Positions 1-10,949 of a DNA stretch of 64,000 nt are shown in pieces. The stretch comes from Nemophila menziesii (lineage: Eukaryota; Streptophyta; Magnoliopsida; Boraginales; Hydrophyllaceae), in contig JARWIR010000017.1 of assembly GCA_029959085.1 (NCBI GenBank), positions 25,358,144 to 25,422,143 on the forward strand, in the 5' to 3' direction. How positions within the stretch are numbered: position 1 is the stretch's first letter; every line of letters starts with the position of its first letter. Made by a program: the position numbers and the translations under genes. Under the pieces are notes generated by a model, which made no database searches, had not been told where the DNA came from, and saw nothing but the letters and a program-made list of their open reading frames with translations.

Positions 1-329
1 CCCTAAATACCGTAAGAATTTGTCCAAAAAACAAAATTAACGAAAAAATCGGTAAAAATAGATTTTCACCCCTCTCAAACCTAAATATTCGCCTCCAATT
101 TTCACCATCATTAGTAACTACTCCATAACCCACACCTCGCTTGTTGTGGTGGTGCAGGGCAGAGGTATTAAACATAGGGTGGTCCATGGCTCCCCTGGTT
201 TTAAAAAAAATTATAACTAACTTAAACAACAAAAATTATAAGTATTTAACCTTTATGTTTTTTTAAAATATTTATTTGGCCTACCCTAACTTTTAAGATT
301 GATTTTATTACTTAAAATTATTTTATTTA
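1..329. other. AT-rich intergenic DNA
   Basis: No coding region or recognisable repeat is visible here. The stretch ends in TTTTATTTA (321-329), which is the left target-site duplication of the MULE that follows. Confidence 0.5.
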
Positions 330-481
330 GAGAAAATGCTCCATAGGGTCTTGAAGACACGACCCTTTTTTCAATCCAAACTCCTATTTCCTTCTCTTCT
401 TACTAAAGACCTCCAATAAGATTTAACACATGAGACCTAATATCCCTATTACAATTATACCCCTTTTTGTTTTCTTTTCCC

Positions 482-581
482 TATATATACTAATATATCA
501 TTTCTGAATTATAAAACAAAACACAAAACCAAACCCTAGAAAATAGAAACCTCTCTTCTCTCTCCTCTCAACACCACCAAA
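482..581 (+). promoter_or_regulatory. Promoter-like region and CT-rich leader inside MULE-1
   Basis: A TATA box (TATATATA, 482-489) is followed by an A/C-rich initiation-like stretch and a CT-rich leader ending in an ATG with an ACCAAAATG context. The sister MULE at 29288 has the same TATA box in the same place (29441-29448) and the same kind of leader, so the arrangement is conserved. It probably drives transcription of the element; this is inferred from sequence only. Confidence 0.5.
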
Positions 582-1256
582 ATGCCCACCACCACCACCA
601 CCAACAACAAGATCTCTCCTCTTCTTCTTTTCCGGAGGTCACCTCTCTCCTTCCATGGAGGTTGAAGCTCCGCCGAGATGCTGCTCTTCTTCTTCTACAC
701 GCGCGCCTCCAGCGAACAGAAACTCCGGCGAGCACCACCACTGGAGCGGAGAGAACCAGTGGCGAGCACCACCACTCGAACCAGCGGCGAGCACCACCAC
801 TCGCAGATGCTTCGCTGCAGATCCACTCGAACCACTCAACTCCGAGCACCATAGTTTGCAACATCGTGTTCTCGAACGGACCATCAGAGTCTTCACCGGA
901 GTTGCAGCGCCGAGATGCTGCTAATCTTCTTCTTCAAGCTTCTCGCGCAGCTCATTTTCGCTGCTTCTTCAAGCCTCTCGCCACTGGAGTTGCAGGTTTC
1001 GTTGCTTCCATGGAGATTATCAACACTGGATTGCTTCGATGGAGGAGTGTAGCAGTCTCCGTGTGGTGGTGTTGCTCGTCGAGAAGAAGACCATGGCTGC
1101 TTCCATGGCTGGATTGCTTCGATGGAGAAAAAGAAGTTGCTGGTGGTGGGGGTGGATTGCTCTGATGGAGAAGAAGATGCAGTTTACATGGTGGTGGTGC
1201 TCGACGAGAAGAAGGAGTTCTGTTTTTTTTTTCTCTTTTTTTCAGATCTAAATCTG

Positions 1257-1278
1257 GTTTGACCAGATCTGGTCAAAC
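1257..1278. repeat. 22-bp perfect palindrome in MULE-1
   Basis: The half-site GTTTGACCAGA is followed directly by its reverse complement. The identical 22-bp palindrome recurs at 30270-30291 in the second MULE, while much of the surrounding sequence has diverged. Confidence 0.9.
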
Positions 1279-1412
1279 AAAATAGTAGCTAGGTTAATTT
1301 ATTATTTTTAATTGTATATTGATTTGTAATTTATTTAAATATGTGTAATAAAGATGAATAAAGGTTTTTTTTTTACTATATATGCTTTTTTTAATAATAC
1401 TCATCAATTTGA

Positions 1413-1600
1413 CCGAGTACTCATCAAATTGACTGAGTACTCATCAAATTTACGGAGTACTCATCAAAATTATCCGGAGTACTCATCAAAATTATCCGGA
1501 GGACTCATCAAAATATATAGAGTACTCATTAAATTATATAGAGTACTCATTAAAATATATAGAGTACTCAGCAAATTTGTAGAGTACTCTCAGTTTTTCC
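1413..1600. repeat. GAGTACTC palindrome array in MULE-1
   Basis: Eight exact copies of the 8-bp palindrome GAGTACTC and one variant (GAGGACTC) occur at spacings of about 18-24 bp, separated by variable AT-rich spacers such as ATCAAATT. The second MULE has seven exact copies in the equivalent place. This is a subterminal repeat array of the element. Confidence 0.85.
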
Positions 1601-1635
1601 GATACTCGTCAAATTTATCCGATGCTCTATGTTTT

Positions 1636-1735
1636 TTCCGGTGACCGGTGACTGGTGGTCGGTGGTCGGAGGTCGGTGGTCGGTGGTAGGTGGTTGGAGG
1701 TCGGAGGTAGGTGGGTAGTGGTAGGTAGTGGAGAG
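1636..1735 (+). repeat. GGTGGTCGG-type G-rich minisatellite in MULE-1
   Basis: Short degenerate repeats of GGTGGTCGG, GGAGGTCGG and GGTAGGTGG lie next to the right inverted repeat. The strand is rich in GG doublets and could form two-tetrad G-quadruplexes. The same array is at about 30597-30732 in the second MULE. Confidence 0.8.
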
Positions 1736-1897
1736 AGAAACAGTGATATCACACTTTTTTTGTCTTTTAGTGTTAGTAAGGGTAGGAAAGACAATTGTCA
1801 AAACAGAGGTCTCTAATAAGAAGAAATTCCCGGACCATACTCTATAGAGAAGAAAGATGGTCTCCAAGACCCTATCTCTCATTCACCCTTTTATTTA

Positions 1898-2551
1898 TAG
1901 GATTTTCTTGTTTTAACAACAAAATATATGTTATTTTGTATAAAAAAAGAAATTTATCAAATAATTAAGTAAAAAAATTAATACTAGGATTTATATTTCA
2001 ATCTTTATACAATATAGTGACTTATTATAGTGCATTTTTGTATTATATAAAAACTTATTTTGCAATTTTTGCATAATATATAGACTTATCGTGTAAATAC
2101 GGTAAAAAAATAATTTATGGCATTGCCCTCGAACCCCCTGGAACCCTCCCCTAACAAGAAATCTTGACTCTGCCCTTATGGTGGTGGGCACTTAAACCCC
2201 AAAATTATACTTCTCTTTTCTTTTCTTGTTTTTCAAAAATTTAATCACTTTTTAATTATTATTCGGTTGTTCGAAATCACTTTTGTAACCAGTTGGGATT
2301 AACTTATTGGACAAGACCTTGATCATCTAATCTATTGGTGCAGGTTCGAATCGAGTCAATAACTCAGAATCTCCTATCTCCTATGTAACCAAAACAAAAA
2401 ACCACTTTTGTAATAGTTGCATTCTTTTGCTCGAGGATGTGGAGGTCGTATGAGTAGAATTTTTGCACAAGGATTATACATTTTTCAATTTCCAAGAAAG
2501 ACAAGGTTACAAGTATCCAGATAGACAGACAATTAATTAGCTTGATAATCG
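1898..2551. other. Intergenic DNA downstream of the SDR gene
   Basis: No gene is seen. Around 2000-2110 there is a short stretch with TTTTGCATAATATATAG-like sequence, resembling the repeat units at 35-36 kb, 43.6 kb and 48.4 kb. Confidence 0.4.
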
Positions 2552-5500
2552 TCATAATTTAGATGACATAGAAGGACTAGAATCAATAAAGAATTTCCCA
2601 GTTGGTAAGTTTTCAGGTGGAAGAAGAGCCAATTTTACACCAAACTCAGCTGCATCATCTGCCGTATGTTTTCCTTTACCACGAGTCATAGAAGTCTGTG
2701 TAAATCCTGGACAAAAGCAATTAACACTTAGTCCTCTACCTTTGTAACGTTTAGCCAAAACCCTGGAATATGCATTTAGGGCAAGCTTTGATACTGCATA
2801 TTCTGTCCATACTTCTGGCCATCCTTCACTTTTCCATGTCTTCTTCTTCACATTTTCAATGAATTTACTAACCATTTCCTCTATTTGATTCTCTGATAAG
2901 TTTTGTTCATCCATAAGCATTTTTCTTAGATTTGGGTTTTTTAACTTCTGCATACAAAATTTCATGCATAAAAGTTATATGCATGTATTTATCTAGTGGT
3001 GAATCTAAAATTACATTTTAGTAGAACTAAAATAAATGTTCATCAGAAATATGGGTACAGGGATCTGAGACTTCTGAAGCTAACAACACAGAGCTATAGG
3101 ATTAGTGGGGATTAAAAAAAAAATATAAACCAAATAATTTGATTTTAGTAATTATAAAATTAATCGAGACATCAGTAAAAATACATTGTGGCGAAGTTCA
3201 GTGGCACCCCAGTGACGAACCATTGGCCCGGATAATGGATCTGCTGATGCTTGATTTTGTATCTTTATTATTTGACCCAAATTCAATAAATAATACTTGA
3301 GGATCATACTAAGAGAGAATAGGCAATAAAGAAAGCACCCAAAAATTGGACGGCATGCAAGTTAACTCCATATTGTTTAGTACCTACTATCTACATTTAT
3401 ATTAGACGTTGACATACTTCTGGCATGCAAGTGATTGTTTAGTATCAAAATCATAAGGCCCTAATTAAAAGCACCATGGACGGCATGAGCTTCTAGAAAT
3501 AGATTATCATGTTTTAGTAAATATTTTGTGTATATGTGCAAAAATAATATATATCCATATATTTTAAAAATCAATACAATGGCAAATAAACTCTTTTGTA
3601 ATTGATTTGCAATTTCAACGTATAAAATTTGAATATATATGCTGCTTTTTGTCCTAATATAAGGATATATTTGGTTATTATACACAAAAATTAACCAATT
3701 GTCAAGACAATTCATAAATGTTTTTAGGTAAAAAAAAAAAGTTGCACTAATTTCTTGTTACTCAATTTTTTCCATGCATTTGAGGTATGGTCAATTAAAA
3801 TATGTTACTAAATCCTGTTGAGAATGAGCAAAATAGTCATATACATTAATTAGTCGAGACTATTTTTTGAAATTAATGAGACCCCGGTTCTCAGAAACAC
3901 CACTTAGTTATATATATCCACTTGTGTACATATGTACCAATGGTGACTAACCCCGATATTTATATGTTATAGTTTGATAAGTCTTACATTTAGTAATCCA
4001 AGCCTTGAACTCATATTAAGAATCCTGCTTGTTGAAGAGGAGCGACGAAACATGGGCAGAAGGGCTTCAGTTAGCAATTTTGGTCCACAATAGTTGGTGT
4101 TAATCACTGTTTCAGCATGGTCAACTGAGTTCTCATATATGTCATTAAAAGACACTGCTGCATTGTTAACCTGACAATGAATCGAAAAACTATTTCTTTA
4201 GATTACGAATCAATTGTATCGAATCGAATCATGATATGCTTCTAATGTAGAGTTTTTTTCAAGGTTAGCATTTTTTTTATAAATAATTGGCAATTTGGCA
4301 TATAAAGGAAAGTATTTTCGGATTTAGCACAAGGGCGGCATCCCGAACACCGCCCTTAGGCAAAATTGTAATGGCGGTCATTCAACCACCGCCCTTAACA
4401 AATATACAATTTTGCCTAAGGGCAGTGTTCGGGATGCCGCCCTTGTGCTAAATCCGAAAATACTTTCCTTTATATGTCAAATTGCCAATTATTTATTAAA
4501 AATATGTTAATATTTAAAAAAATTCTCTAATGTAATATACATTATAAAGATCACATATCAACCACTCTAGCATTTCAATAAATTGTCGGGCTTATTTTGG
4601 TATTTTGATGGATAATATAAAATAATGAGGATAAAGACAATTACAACACTTGAAGTCATCAGCAATACTAAACAATAGGTTATAAATTAAGACAGTATGA
4701 ATATGATTTTCGAAGTTGTCGGAGCAATTTGATATTATATATTCATTAATTTATATAAAATCTTTTTAAAACCTTTGATCAATAAATCTGATGATCGTGG
4801 TTTATAAACAATTCTTGAGGGAATCAATTGAATGAAAATCTAATTCTTACCATCTTTGACCCCACTTAGATCAAAAGCTGAAAGAGGATTATTTATACGT
4901 GATAATGAATTGTTAATGACTTTAAAATGTGCTGCAATCAACACATGGGCTGCAGTTAATTAATCTTAAACACATGATTAATATATAACATCTAGGTAGT
5001 TATTGTTAAGAAATCACATATAGGCGCATACTTGCATGTCTGCTTTACTTTGTCAAATAGTACTATGTTTTTTACTTTTTCAAAACATGGATTTCGCTTT
5101 CAAACGTGAACCGTAACAAACAACACCTGAATGTCTAGAAGAAAGCGAATAATTCCTACATCTATATATTATATTATTTTTTCCCGCAAAAATGAACATC
5201 ATTATCAAGGAAAGGGTACATTTAGGATATAACAAGTCCAATTATAAAGTACAATAATTATCAGCGTTAAACATATACATTACAGTCAAATTAATGAAGT
5301 GATGGCTTTTTAGTTTTAATTTTTTAGCCAAATGAATTAATTATCCCAAAATTGACTGCACATTCAGTATATTCCAATTAGATCAAATAACCAATATAAA
5401 GTAAATTTCGTATATTACAAACAGAAAATATTTAACAATTAAAAAAGTTAACGGTAATAGTACGTAGAGGGGCTACTAGAAGATCCAAACCCGCTACATA

Positions 5501-6397
5501 AACACATTCCAAAGCAATGTAGTACTCAAGATCATATTAGTAGTAAGAAAGATGAGGATCAAAATTTACTCGAAAGAACTTGTAATTAAAGTAATTTAAC
5601 TTAACTAGAGAACATAAAAAGATGATATATAACAGAATAGTTAGTATGAAATAAGAACTCACAAGTATATCCCATACACCAAAGGTTTGTTTGAGCCAAG
5701 AAGCAAAGGTTTGGATTGAATTAGAGTCTAATATATCAAGGCGACAGAAATGAACTTGATGAAGCCCTAAAGTCTTGAGAGTTTCAACTGCATTAATCCC
5801 CTTTTCATTATCTCTTGCCGTCAAAATCACAGTCAGTCCAAGCTCTGCAAACTGTTTAACCAGTGCAAAACCAATACCCTTGTTTGCTCCGGTGACTATG
5901 GCTATTGTATCATTTGACCACCACCTGCATGGACCATGCCAAACGATCAAACTATGAAAAATGTATACAAAGAGGGACAAATTTAAGAACTTTTTCTCCA
6001 AAGCTGAAAAGGGCTGGGAATGTATATGAACACTTCAAAATTCAAATTATCAACTATTTGTAACAATATTTTCTAAAGGATATTATTTTTCTTAGAGGAG
6101 GTCAGGTATATTCAGACTAGAACTAAACATTAATTTTAAAAACTTTGAAACCAAAAATGACATTTAATTAGGAGAACATTCTTGTATAAATTGATGTAGA
6201 AAATTTAGGTATAGGAGCAGTTTTAAAACCTCCTTCTATAAAATTTTCTTTTTTACAAGTTTTCACATTCAAAACTTGATAGTTTACCCATAAGTTTGTT
6301 CAAGAGAGACCAAGAGCTAGAAAAGAGAAGAGAGATTATACTTGGCTGTGGAAGAGAAAGGAGAAACAGAAATGAGTTCAGACTCCTTGGATGCCAT
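2552..6397 (-). CDS. Short-chain dehydrogenase/reductase, salutaridine/menthone reductase-like
   Basis: This is an NADPH-dependent carbonyl reductase of the plant SDR group that includes salutaridine reductase and neomenthol/isopiperitenone reductases; the substrate cannot be told from sequence. I assemble four exons: 6342-6397, 5663-5924, 3988-4170 and 2552-2947. All junctions are GT-AG, the frame stays open and the product is 298 residues, in the usual range. Visible motifs are the cofactor-binding TGANKGIG (exon 2), NNAA at the start of exon 3, the catalytic serine in ILNMSS, and the catalytic YAVSK in exon 4. The start ATG at 6397 gives MASKESEL. A TATA box lies about 60 bp upstream. Intron 2 (about 1.5 kb) contains a MULE-type MITE. 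The gene looks functional. There is no signal peptide, so a cytosolic enzyme is likely. Confidence 0.93.
4250..4525. mobile_element. MULE-type MITE forming a long hairpin, in SDR intron 2
   Basis: The 276-bp element is bounded by a perfect 9-bp duplication TCTAATGTA (4241-4249 and 4526-4534). Both ends read GA(G/A)TTTTTTT inward. From about 4278 inward the arms are nearly perfect inverted repeats of about 90 bp, containing GGGCGGCATCCCGAACA, around a loop of about 30 bases that itself holds a GGCGGT/ACCGCC pair. There is no coding capacity. It lies between the SDR donor at 5662 and acceptor at 4171, so it should be transcribed with the gene as a strong RNA hairpin and spliced out. Confidence 0.9.
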
Positions 6398-6455
6398 TAC
6401 AAGGAATGTTAAAATCCAAATTTTGTGTTATGGAAGAAGTTCTGAAACAACCATA

Positions 6456-6463
6456 TTTATATA
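6456..6463 (-). promoter_or_regulatory. TATA box of the SDR gene
   Basis: Read on the minus strand this is TATATAAA, about 60 bp before the chosen ATG at 6397. That spacing fits a short plant 5' leader of about 25-30 nt and supports the start choice. Confidence 0.6.
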
Positions 6464-6469
6464 TACACA

Positions 6470-7057
6470 ATGGTCAGATTATATATAGGAGAATGATATA
6501 TGATAAGGTTGTATTATTAAACTACAATTTGTATAGGGCGTGCCCGGTTGTTTTTTTTCGAGGAAAACGCAGTGCAGGTTTTATAATCATCAAAGGAGAA
6601 AGAAATAAAGTAGTGTACCAACATTAAGAAATGCATGGAAGTGTGTTCTAACTTTTAAGAAAAGTAATAAAACGGAATCTCATAAGTTCACCTTCCAATG
6701 GTATTTAGCTACACAGCCTCCACTTTAGACTTTCATTTCTCACAAGCTGTCATCCCCAGTCAACAAACTATTTTTAACCACTCATCGTTTATACTTTGAG
6801 TAAATAACTGTGTAAGGCCTAAGATAGGGTGAGATTCTTTTTTAAGGGTTAGAATGTGAATAAGGTAGGTAAAAAAACAAAAACAAAAACTTCTTGCTTT
6901 ATGATTCTTTTCCAAAGATAATAATAATATAGATAAATAGATTTACAAAATACGATATTTAACTTTTACCGAAGGCTATCTAATCTAATAATATCCACTA
7001 ACTGGGTTGGCAAACTTGAGTACCAATTACCAAAAAATATAACAGTTGTTTAGTAAT
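6470..7057. other. Intergenic DNA upstream of the SDR gene
   Basis: No gene or repeat with defined ends is visible. It presumably holds further upstream promoter sequence of the SDR gene. Confidence 0.4.
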
Positions 7058-7420
7058 CTAGTCGGGCGCATAATTACAATGTCTCCATATGGGAGAAAAT
7101 ATCGGTCGAGACAATTCAACAAAATAATAGATATTCTCAATAATATTACAAATCTTTATATTGTTACTTGGTTTGTTTGTTGCCAAAGACTTTATCAGTA
7201 TCTTTGAATCATTCTCGATAATTGCTCTGTTTGTGCCAAACTCCCCAACCATCTCGCAAGCTTGTAATATACCCAACGATTCTATTTCCAAAACTCTTCC
7301 AACTTTACAAAGTTTTGCGTTGTCTTTAACAAAATTACCGTTAGAATTTCTCGCAATACATGAGATAGTCACTCCCTTATCTGAAAAAGCAGCATCGTAA
7401 AATTTAATAAAATTTTCAGG
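7058..7420 (-). pseudogene. LINE RNase H domain fragment
   Basis: The minus strand encodes about 120 residues resembling the RNase H-like domain (RVT_3 type) at the C-terminus of plant LINE polyproteins. Visible pieces are the first acidic strand (FYDAAFSDKG), ARNSNGNFV, LGILQACEM, the second-half motif IIENDSKILI, and a terminal WRHCNYAPD. No reverse transcriptase lies next to it, so this is an isolated 3' fragment of a retroelement. Confidence 0.7.
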
Positions 7421-7719
7421 ATGAGGTTTCTATTTTTCATTAGTATTCGATATATTTTCTTGATTGATAGTCTCATAGCTACTTATTTACCTGTGAGTTA
7501 TGTAAACTTTGTATATCAATTTGAATTTCATTATCCTTACTACCATGATTATCAGTACTTGCATCATTATTTTTATCACCCTTCAGGAGTGGGACTTCAT
7601 CATTAGGGTTGATTTCTTGAAGTATTCCTTATAGATATTACAGGTTCCCTATCTATGCACTTTAAGGGACAAAAAGACTTATTCTCAAAGAGAAATCCAT
7701 TTCTACATTTCTATATGTT

Positions 7720-7965
7720 CACTACTACACGCGAGCTTTCTCGCGACTAAAGTTTTCGCGAGTACTTCATGTAGTCGCTAAATAGTATACATCTAACGAT
7801 TACATCTTGTTAACGACTACATTGTAGTTTTTTCGACTACAAAGTAGTCGTCCTTAAGTTTTGCTTTTTTCGACTACAAGAAGTAGTCGTTAGTAATGTA
7901 CAAGTAGTCGCTACTTGTTTTAATTTTTTAATTATTTTTTATGTCTTTACTTTATTTAGTTAATT
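7720..7965 (+). mobile_element. CACTA-type transposon terminus with subterminal repeats
   Basis: The sequence starts CACTACTACACGCGAGC and is followed by many direct and inverted copies of GTAGTCG/CGACTAC over about 200 bp. A CACTA end plus dense subterminal repeats is the signature of En/Spm-like elements. I found no matching TAGTG end downstream, so the element is truncated or rearranged and its right boundary is unknown. Confidence 0.6.
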
Positions 7966-8059
7966 GATCTTATTAAAAAACCCAACAAATATTTCATTAG
8001 TCTTTTATTTTCAGCGTAATATTCATCTAGCTTTCTTGATTGCACTTGATATTGCATAA

Positions 8060-8226
8060 GTTCCCTCTAACTTTTGTAGTCTCTGAGGAACAAATCTTAC
8101 TTATCATTAAAACTTGCGTACGACCTGTGATACTTGCAGTAAGTGCCATGTTTAGGTTAGGGTGATTATTTGCATCTTATTTTATCCTTATTTATCCTTA
8201 TTTTATCACGCTCTAACCAACACAAC
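8060..8226 (+). mobile_element. 3' end of an LTR, related to the solo LTR at 31.5-33.0 kb
   Basis: The segment containing CTTATCATTAAAACTTGC, GATACTTGCAGT and TTTTATCAC matches the last 150 bases or so of the LTR at 31501-32963 (around 32830-32960). It is a fragment; the 5' part of that LTR is not present here. Confidence 0.6.
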
Positions 8227-9389
8227 AACATAACTTTATATGGGGTTCTTCCGCATCAACATGAAAGGTACGCTGGATATCATGGGGGAAACTATGCCTA
8301 CCAAAAAGGGAAGGAGGCTTAGGGATTTTAATAAAGTAAATGAATAAAAAAAATTGTTAAGACGGGACGAAAGTTAATCCATGATGAAATATTGTTATGG
8401 TCAAAGTGATTTAACATAAAAATTTCATAAATAGACTTTCAGCATGCAAAAAAAAAAGACTAATTCAGAGAATGTAGGGACATCATGGAAGGAATTGTCG
8501 TGGTTATACAGAGATCCCGATGGATAGTACAAATAGGAGAAAGATAGTGTTTTGTATGGACGTAGACAATTATAAAGTGGAGCTTTATACGAATGAAGAT
8601 TGGTAGTGGAACTGGGGTCTATTATAAGATTAATTACCTCTTACAAATTTGTTATAAATTATAGAGATCTGGGTAGAGTGTGGTGGAGAGGAAACTATAT
8701 TATTTTTATGATAACTCGGTCCATGAGGGGTTTAGTCTGTTAAATTAAATGTAATAAGTGAGATAAATGCAGGGATTATCGAGGACGTAGAGTGGTATAA
8801 GATCTGGAAACTTAAATTTCTGCAAAAAATACCAATTTGATGTGGAGGGACAAACATCCAAGAGAAAATACCTATGAGAGATAACTTAAAAAATGGTAGT
8901 AGGGATGTCTATAAATTGTCCACTATTATGGATTCACGATGGAAACAACTCAGAGTTTGTTCTTCCCTTGTCCAAAAGTTCAACGGGTTAAAAGAACTTT
9001 GGCTCGAAATGGAAGCAGGGAGCTGAGCACAGAAACATTAGCTTTGAGGTAACTCTGATCCGCAAGCAGCAGGCCACAACAAGCCGCAACCGGGGAGGAA
9101 AATATATCACTAAAAGTGGGTTGCAGGAGGTAAAAAGAGTCTGGATCAGATGCATCATACTCGAGTATACTAATTCTAGGTCATGTAGCAGCAGGTTTGT
9201 GTTTCGCTACTCATGAAGGAGGTTTGTGAATTTCTAAAGTGATGGATTTTAGAATATTTTCCAGCAATGCACCAGCAGTGGAAGCATTTGGAAGTTGGTA
9301 GAAAGCAGAATGAGGATCATGCGTTGTTGCACATACAAAGGAATGGTTTTCAGTGGAGACGTACGAGTGGTGGAACTGGAACATGCAAA
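8227..9389. other. Unassigned decayed sequence
   Basis: No open reading frame survives. Given the LINE tail that follows, this may be a more decayed upstream part of the same retroelement, but I see no motif that proves it. Confidence 0.3.
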
Positions 9390-10060
9390 GTAAGTCGTTA
9401 GTTGTGGGGGGTTCGTGGAATATTTTGTTTAGGTGCGGCTATATGAGTGATTTGGATTGCTGGAAATGAATATGTCTTCAAGGACATACCTTTCTTGAGC
9501 GGTAGCGCGGTGATTGGGAAGGCGAAATACTTAACTCGAGATTACATTTGGGCTTGGGTTAAGAATACAAAAGAAAGTGTGACTCATTAGGGACAAGTAC
9601 AATTGGTGGGTGGAGCAAGTCTCAACATGGGTGGAAGTTAAACGTCGATGGTTGCGTCAACCCACATAGTAGATGCGGCGATGCAAGCAGATTGTTACGA
9701 AATAAGGAGAGAACATGAACTAAAGGGTTCACAATAAACACATGGTACGATCTATATGTAGTAGCGGAATTGATAATGTTATATGAAGGCTTGAAATTGG
9801 TTAAAGGAGTGAGACCCTAATCTTTGTATTAAAGTTGATTCTAACGACATTAACAAAATGTTGGAACGTTGGGTAGAGGTAGAGGACCTTGGATACACTG
9901 GGTTGATCCATTATACATGTACTTAATGGGGACATGGGATTCAAGATGGAGAGAATCTATCAAAAACGAACTCATGTGCGGATTAGTTGGCGTGACTGGG
10001 TGCCTCTTAACGTGATCAAAAATAGGTTTTCGAGGATCTACCGAATAGAATAGCTCTTCA
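9390..10060 (+). pseudogene. LINE 3' part: linker and RNase H domain, decayed
   Basis: In shifting plus-strand frames one can read the linker that follows the LINE zinc-finger region (IWIAGNEYVFKDIP, then YIWAWVKNTK), the RNase H entry GWKLNVDGCVNPHSR, AELIMLYEGLKLVKG, IKVDSND, and the end motif NSCAD followed by LA and LGA. Two stops in that last motif sit where Trp and Arg codons are expected. It is a dead copy. Confidence 0.7.
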
Positions 10061-10129
10061 CACGTGATAGATATGATTAAAAGACACTTAAAATACGATA
10101 CTCGTTCTTTAGAACTTGGTTTTATATAT

Positions 10130-10704
10130 TTCATGATCTTAAAAATTTGTATGTATTAATAAAGAAATTAGATATGGAAGAATTTTATCCAATAACATGT
10201 AATTCAAGTCTCATATTATTTTATTGTCATTTTCATTTATTTTATTTTTTTGTTCAATTTTTATTATTATTGTTAATTTATTGTCAAGTCTAGATATAGT
10301 TTTTCAGTTAACTAGAGTACACTATTGTGTTACTCGTTTGCTGATTTAATTATCTAGAGCATACTCCATTATTAACAATATCATGTGCGAAGAATTAAAC
10401 ATAATTAATGTGCTCTTGAGACCTATAAGCTAATAATTATTGGTACACTGTTCATATTATTACGCCTAACCTAGTTTAAAGTAGAGTATTGGCTATTTCG
10501 ACAGTGCGTAACGATACATACCATTCAAATTCATACCACCTAATTTACTATCCATGATGTGGCATGATTTGATTGAAAGTAAATCATTAATTAAATCACG
10601 TAAATAAATAAATTAATAATTTATTTCTAACAAAATCACATCACGTCACATTATGATGACATATTGAATGATATAAATTTGGATAGTTGGATAGTATATA
10701 TATC
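10130..10704. other. AT-rich intergenic DNA
   Basis: No coding or repeat structure with definable ends is visible. Confidence 0.4.
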
Positions 10705-10711
10705 ATTACTC

Positions 10712-10949
10712 TAGGGCCCGTTTGGAAGTGCTTATTTTAGAGTAAAAAAACGCTTTTAGAATAAAATTAAAAATTTAAAAAAATTATTAAAAATAATTTT
10801 AAAATCTAAAATTATTTTAAGTGCTTTTTTTAAAAAGTATCTTTTTGGTGCTTCTCAAAAAAATGTTTTTCAAAATCAAAAAAAACTTTTAAAATGCTAA
10901 AAGCACTTTTAAGTGCTTCTCCAAAAAAGCACTTCCAAACAGGCACCTA
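10712..10949. mobile_element. hAT-like MITE, 238 bp
   Basis: The element is flanked by ATTACTC (10705-10711 and 10950-10956), which extends to 8 bp (ATTACTCT) if the terminal T is counted as target. The ends are inverted: TAGGGCCCGTTTGGAAGTGC on the left and the complement of TAGGTGCCTGTTTGGAAGTGC on the right. The interior is made of self-complementary AAGTGCTTTT/AAAAGCACTT stretches. It has no coding capacity. Confidence 0.85.

Larger units (their letters stand above)
330..1888 (+). mobile_element. Non-autonomous Mutator-like element (MULE-1)
   Basis: The element is flanked by a perfect 9-bp direct repeat TTTTATTTA (321-329 and 1889-1897), the target-duplication length typical of MULEs. 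Its ends are imperfect inverted repeats: both begin with G and share the core ATAGGGTCTTG followed by AGAC within the first 29 bases. Inside, in order, are a promoter-like region, a CT-rich leader with an ATG near 582, GC-rich low-complexity sequence, a 22-bp perfect palindrome, an array of GAGTACTC motifs and a GGTGGTCGG minisatellite. No transposase is present. The reading frames at 568-1251 overlap each other in several frames and are not conserved in the sister copy at 29288-30891, so I do not call a gene. Confidence 0.9.

Noticed and set aside
568..1251. Several open frames of 70-167 residues in MULE-1
   Set aside because: They overlap in many frames, are low-complexity, and are not conserved in MULE-2.
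1413..1600. Regularly spaced repeats resembling a CRISPR array
   Set aside because: The repeats are 8-bp palindromes with very short AT-rich spacers inside a plant MULE; they are subterminal repeats.
4250..4525. A microRNA gene
   Set aside because: The stem is too long and too perfect for a typical plant miRNA precursor, and the 9-bp duplication shows it is a MITE.
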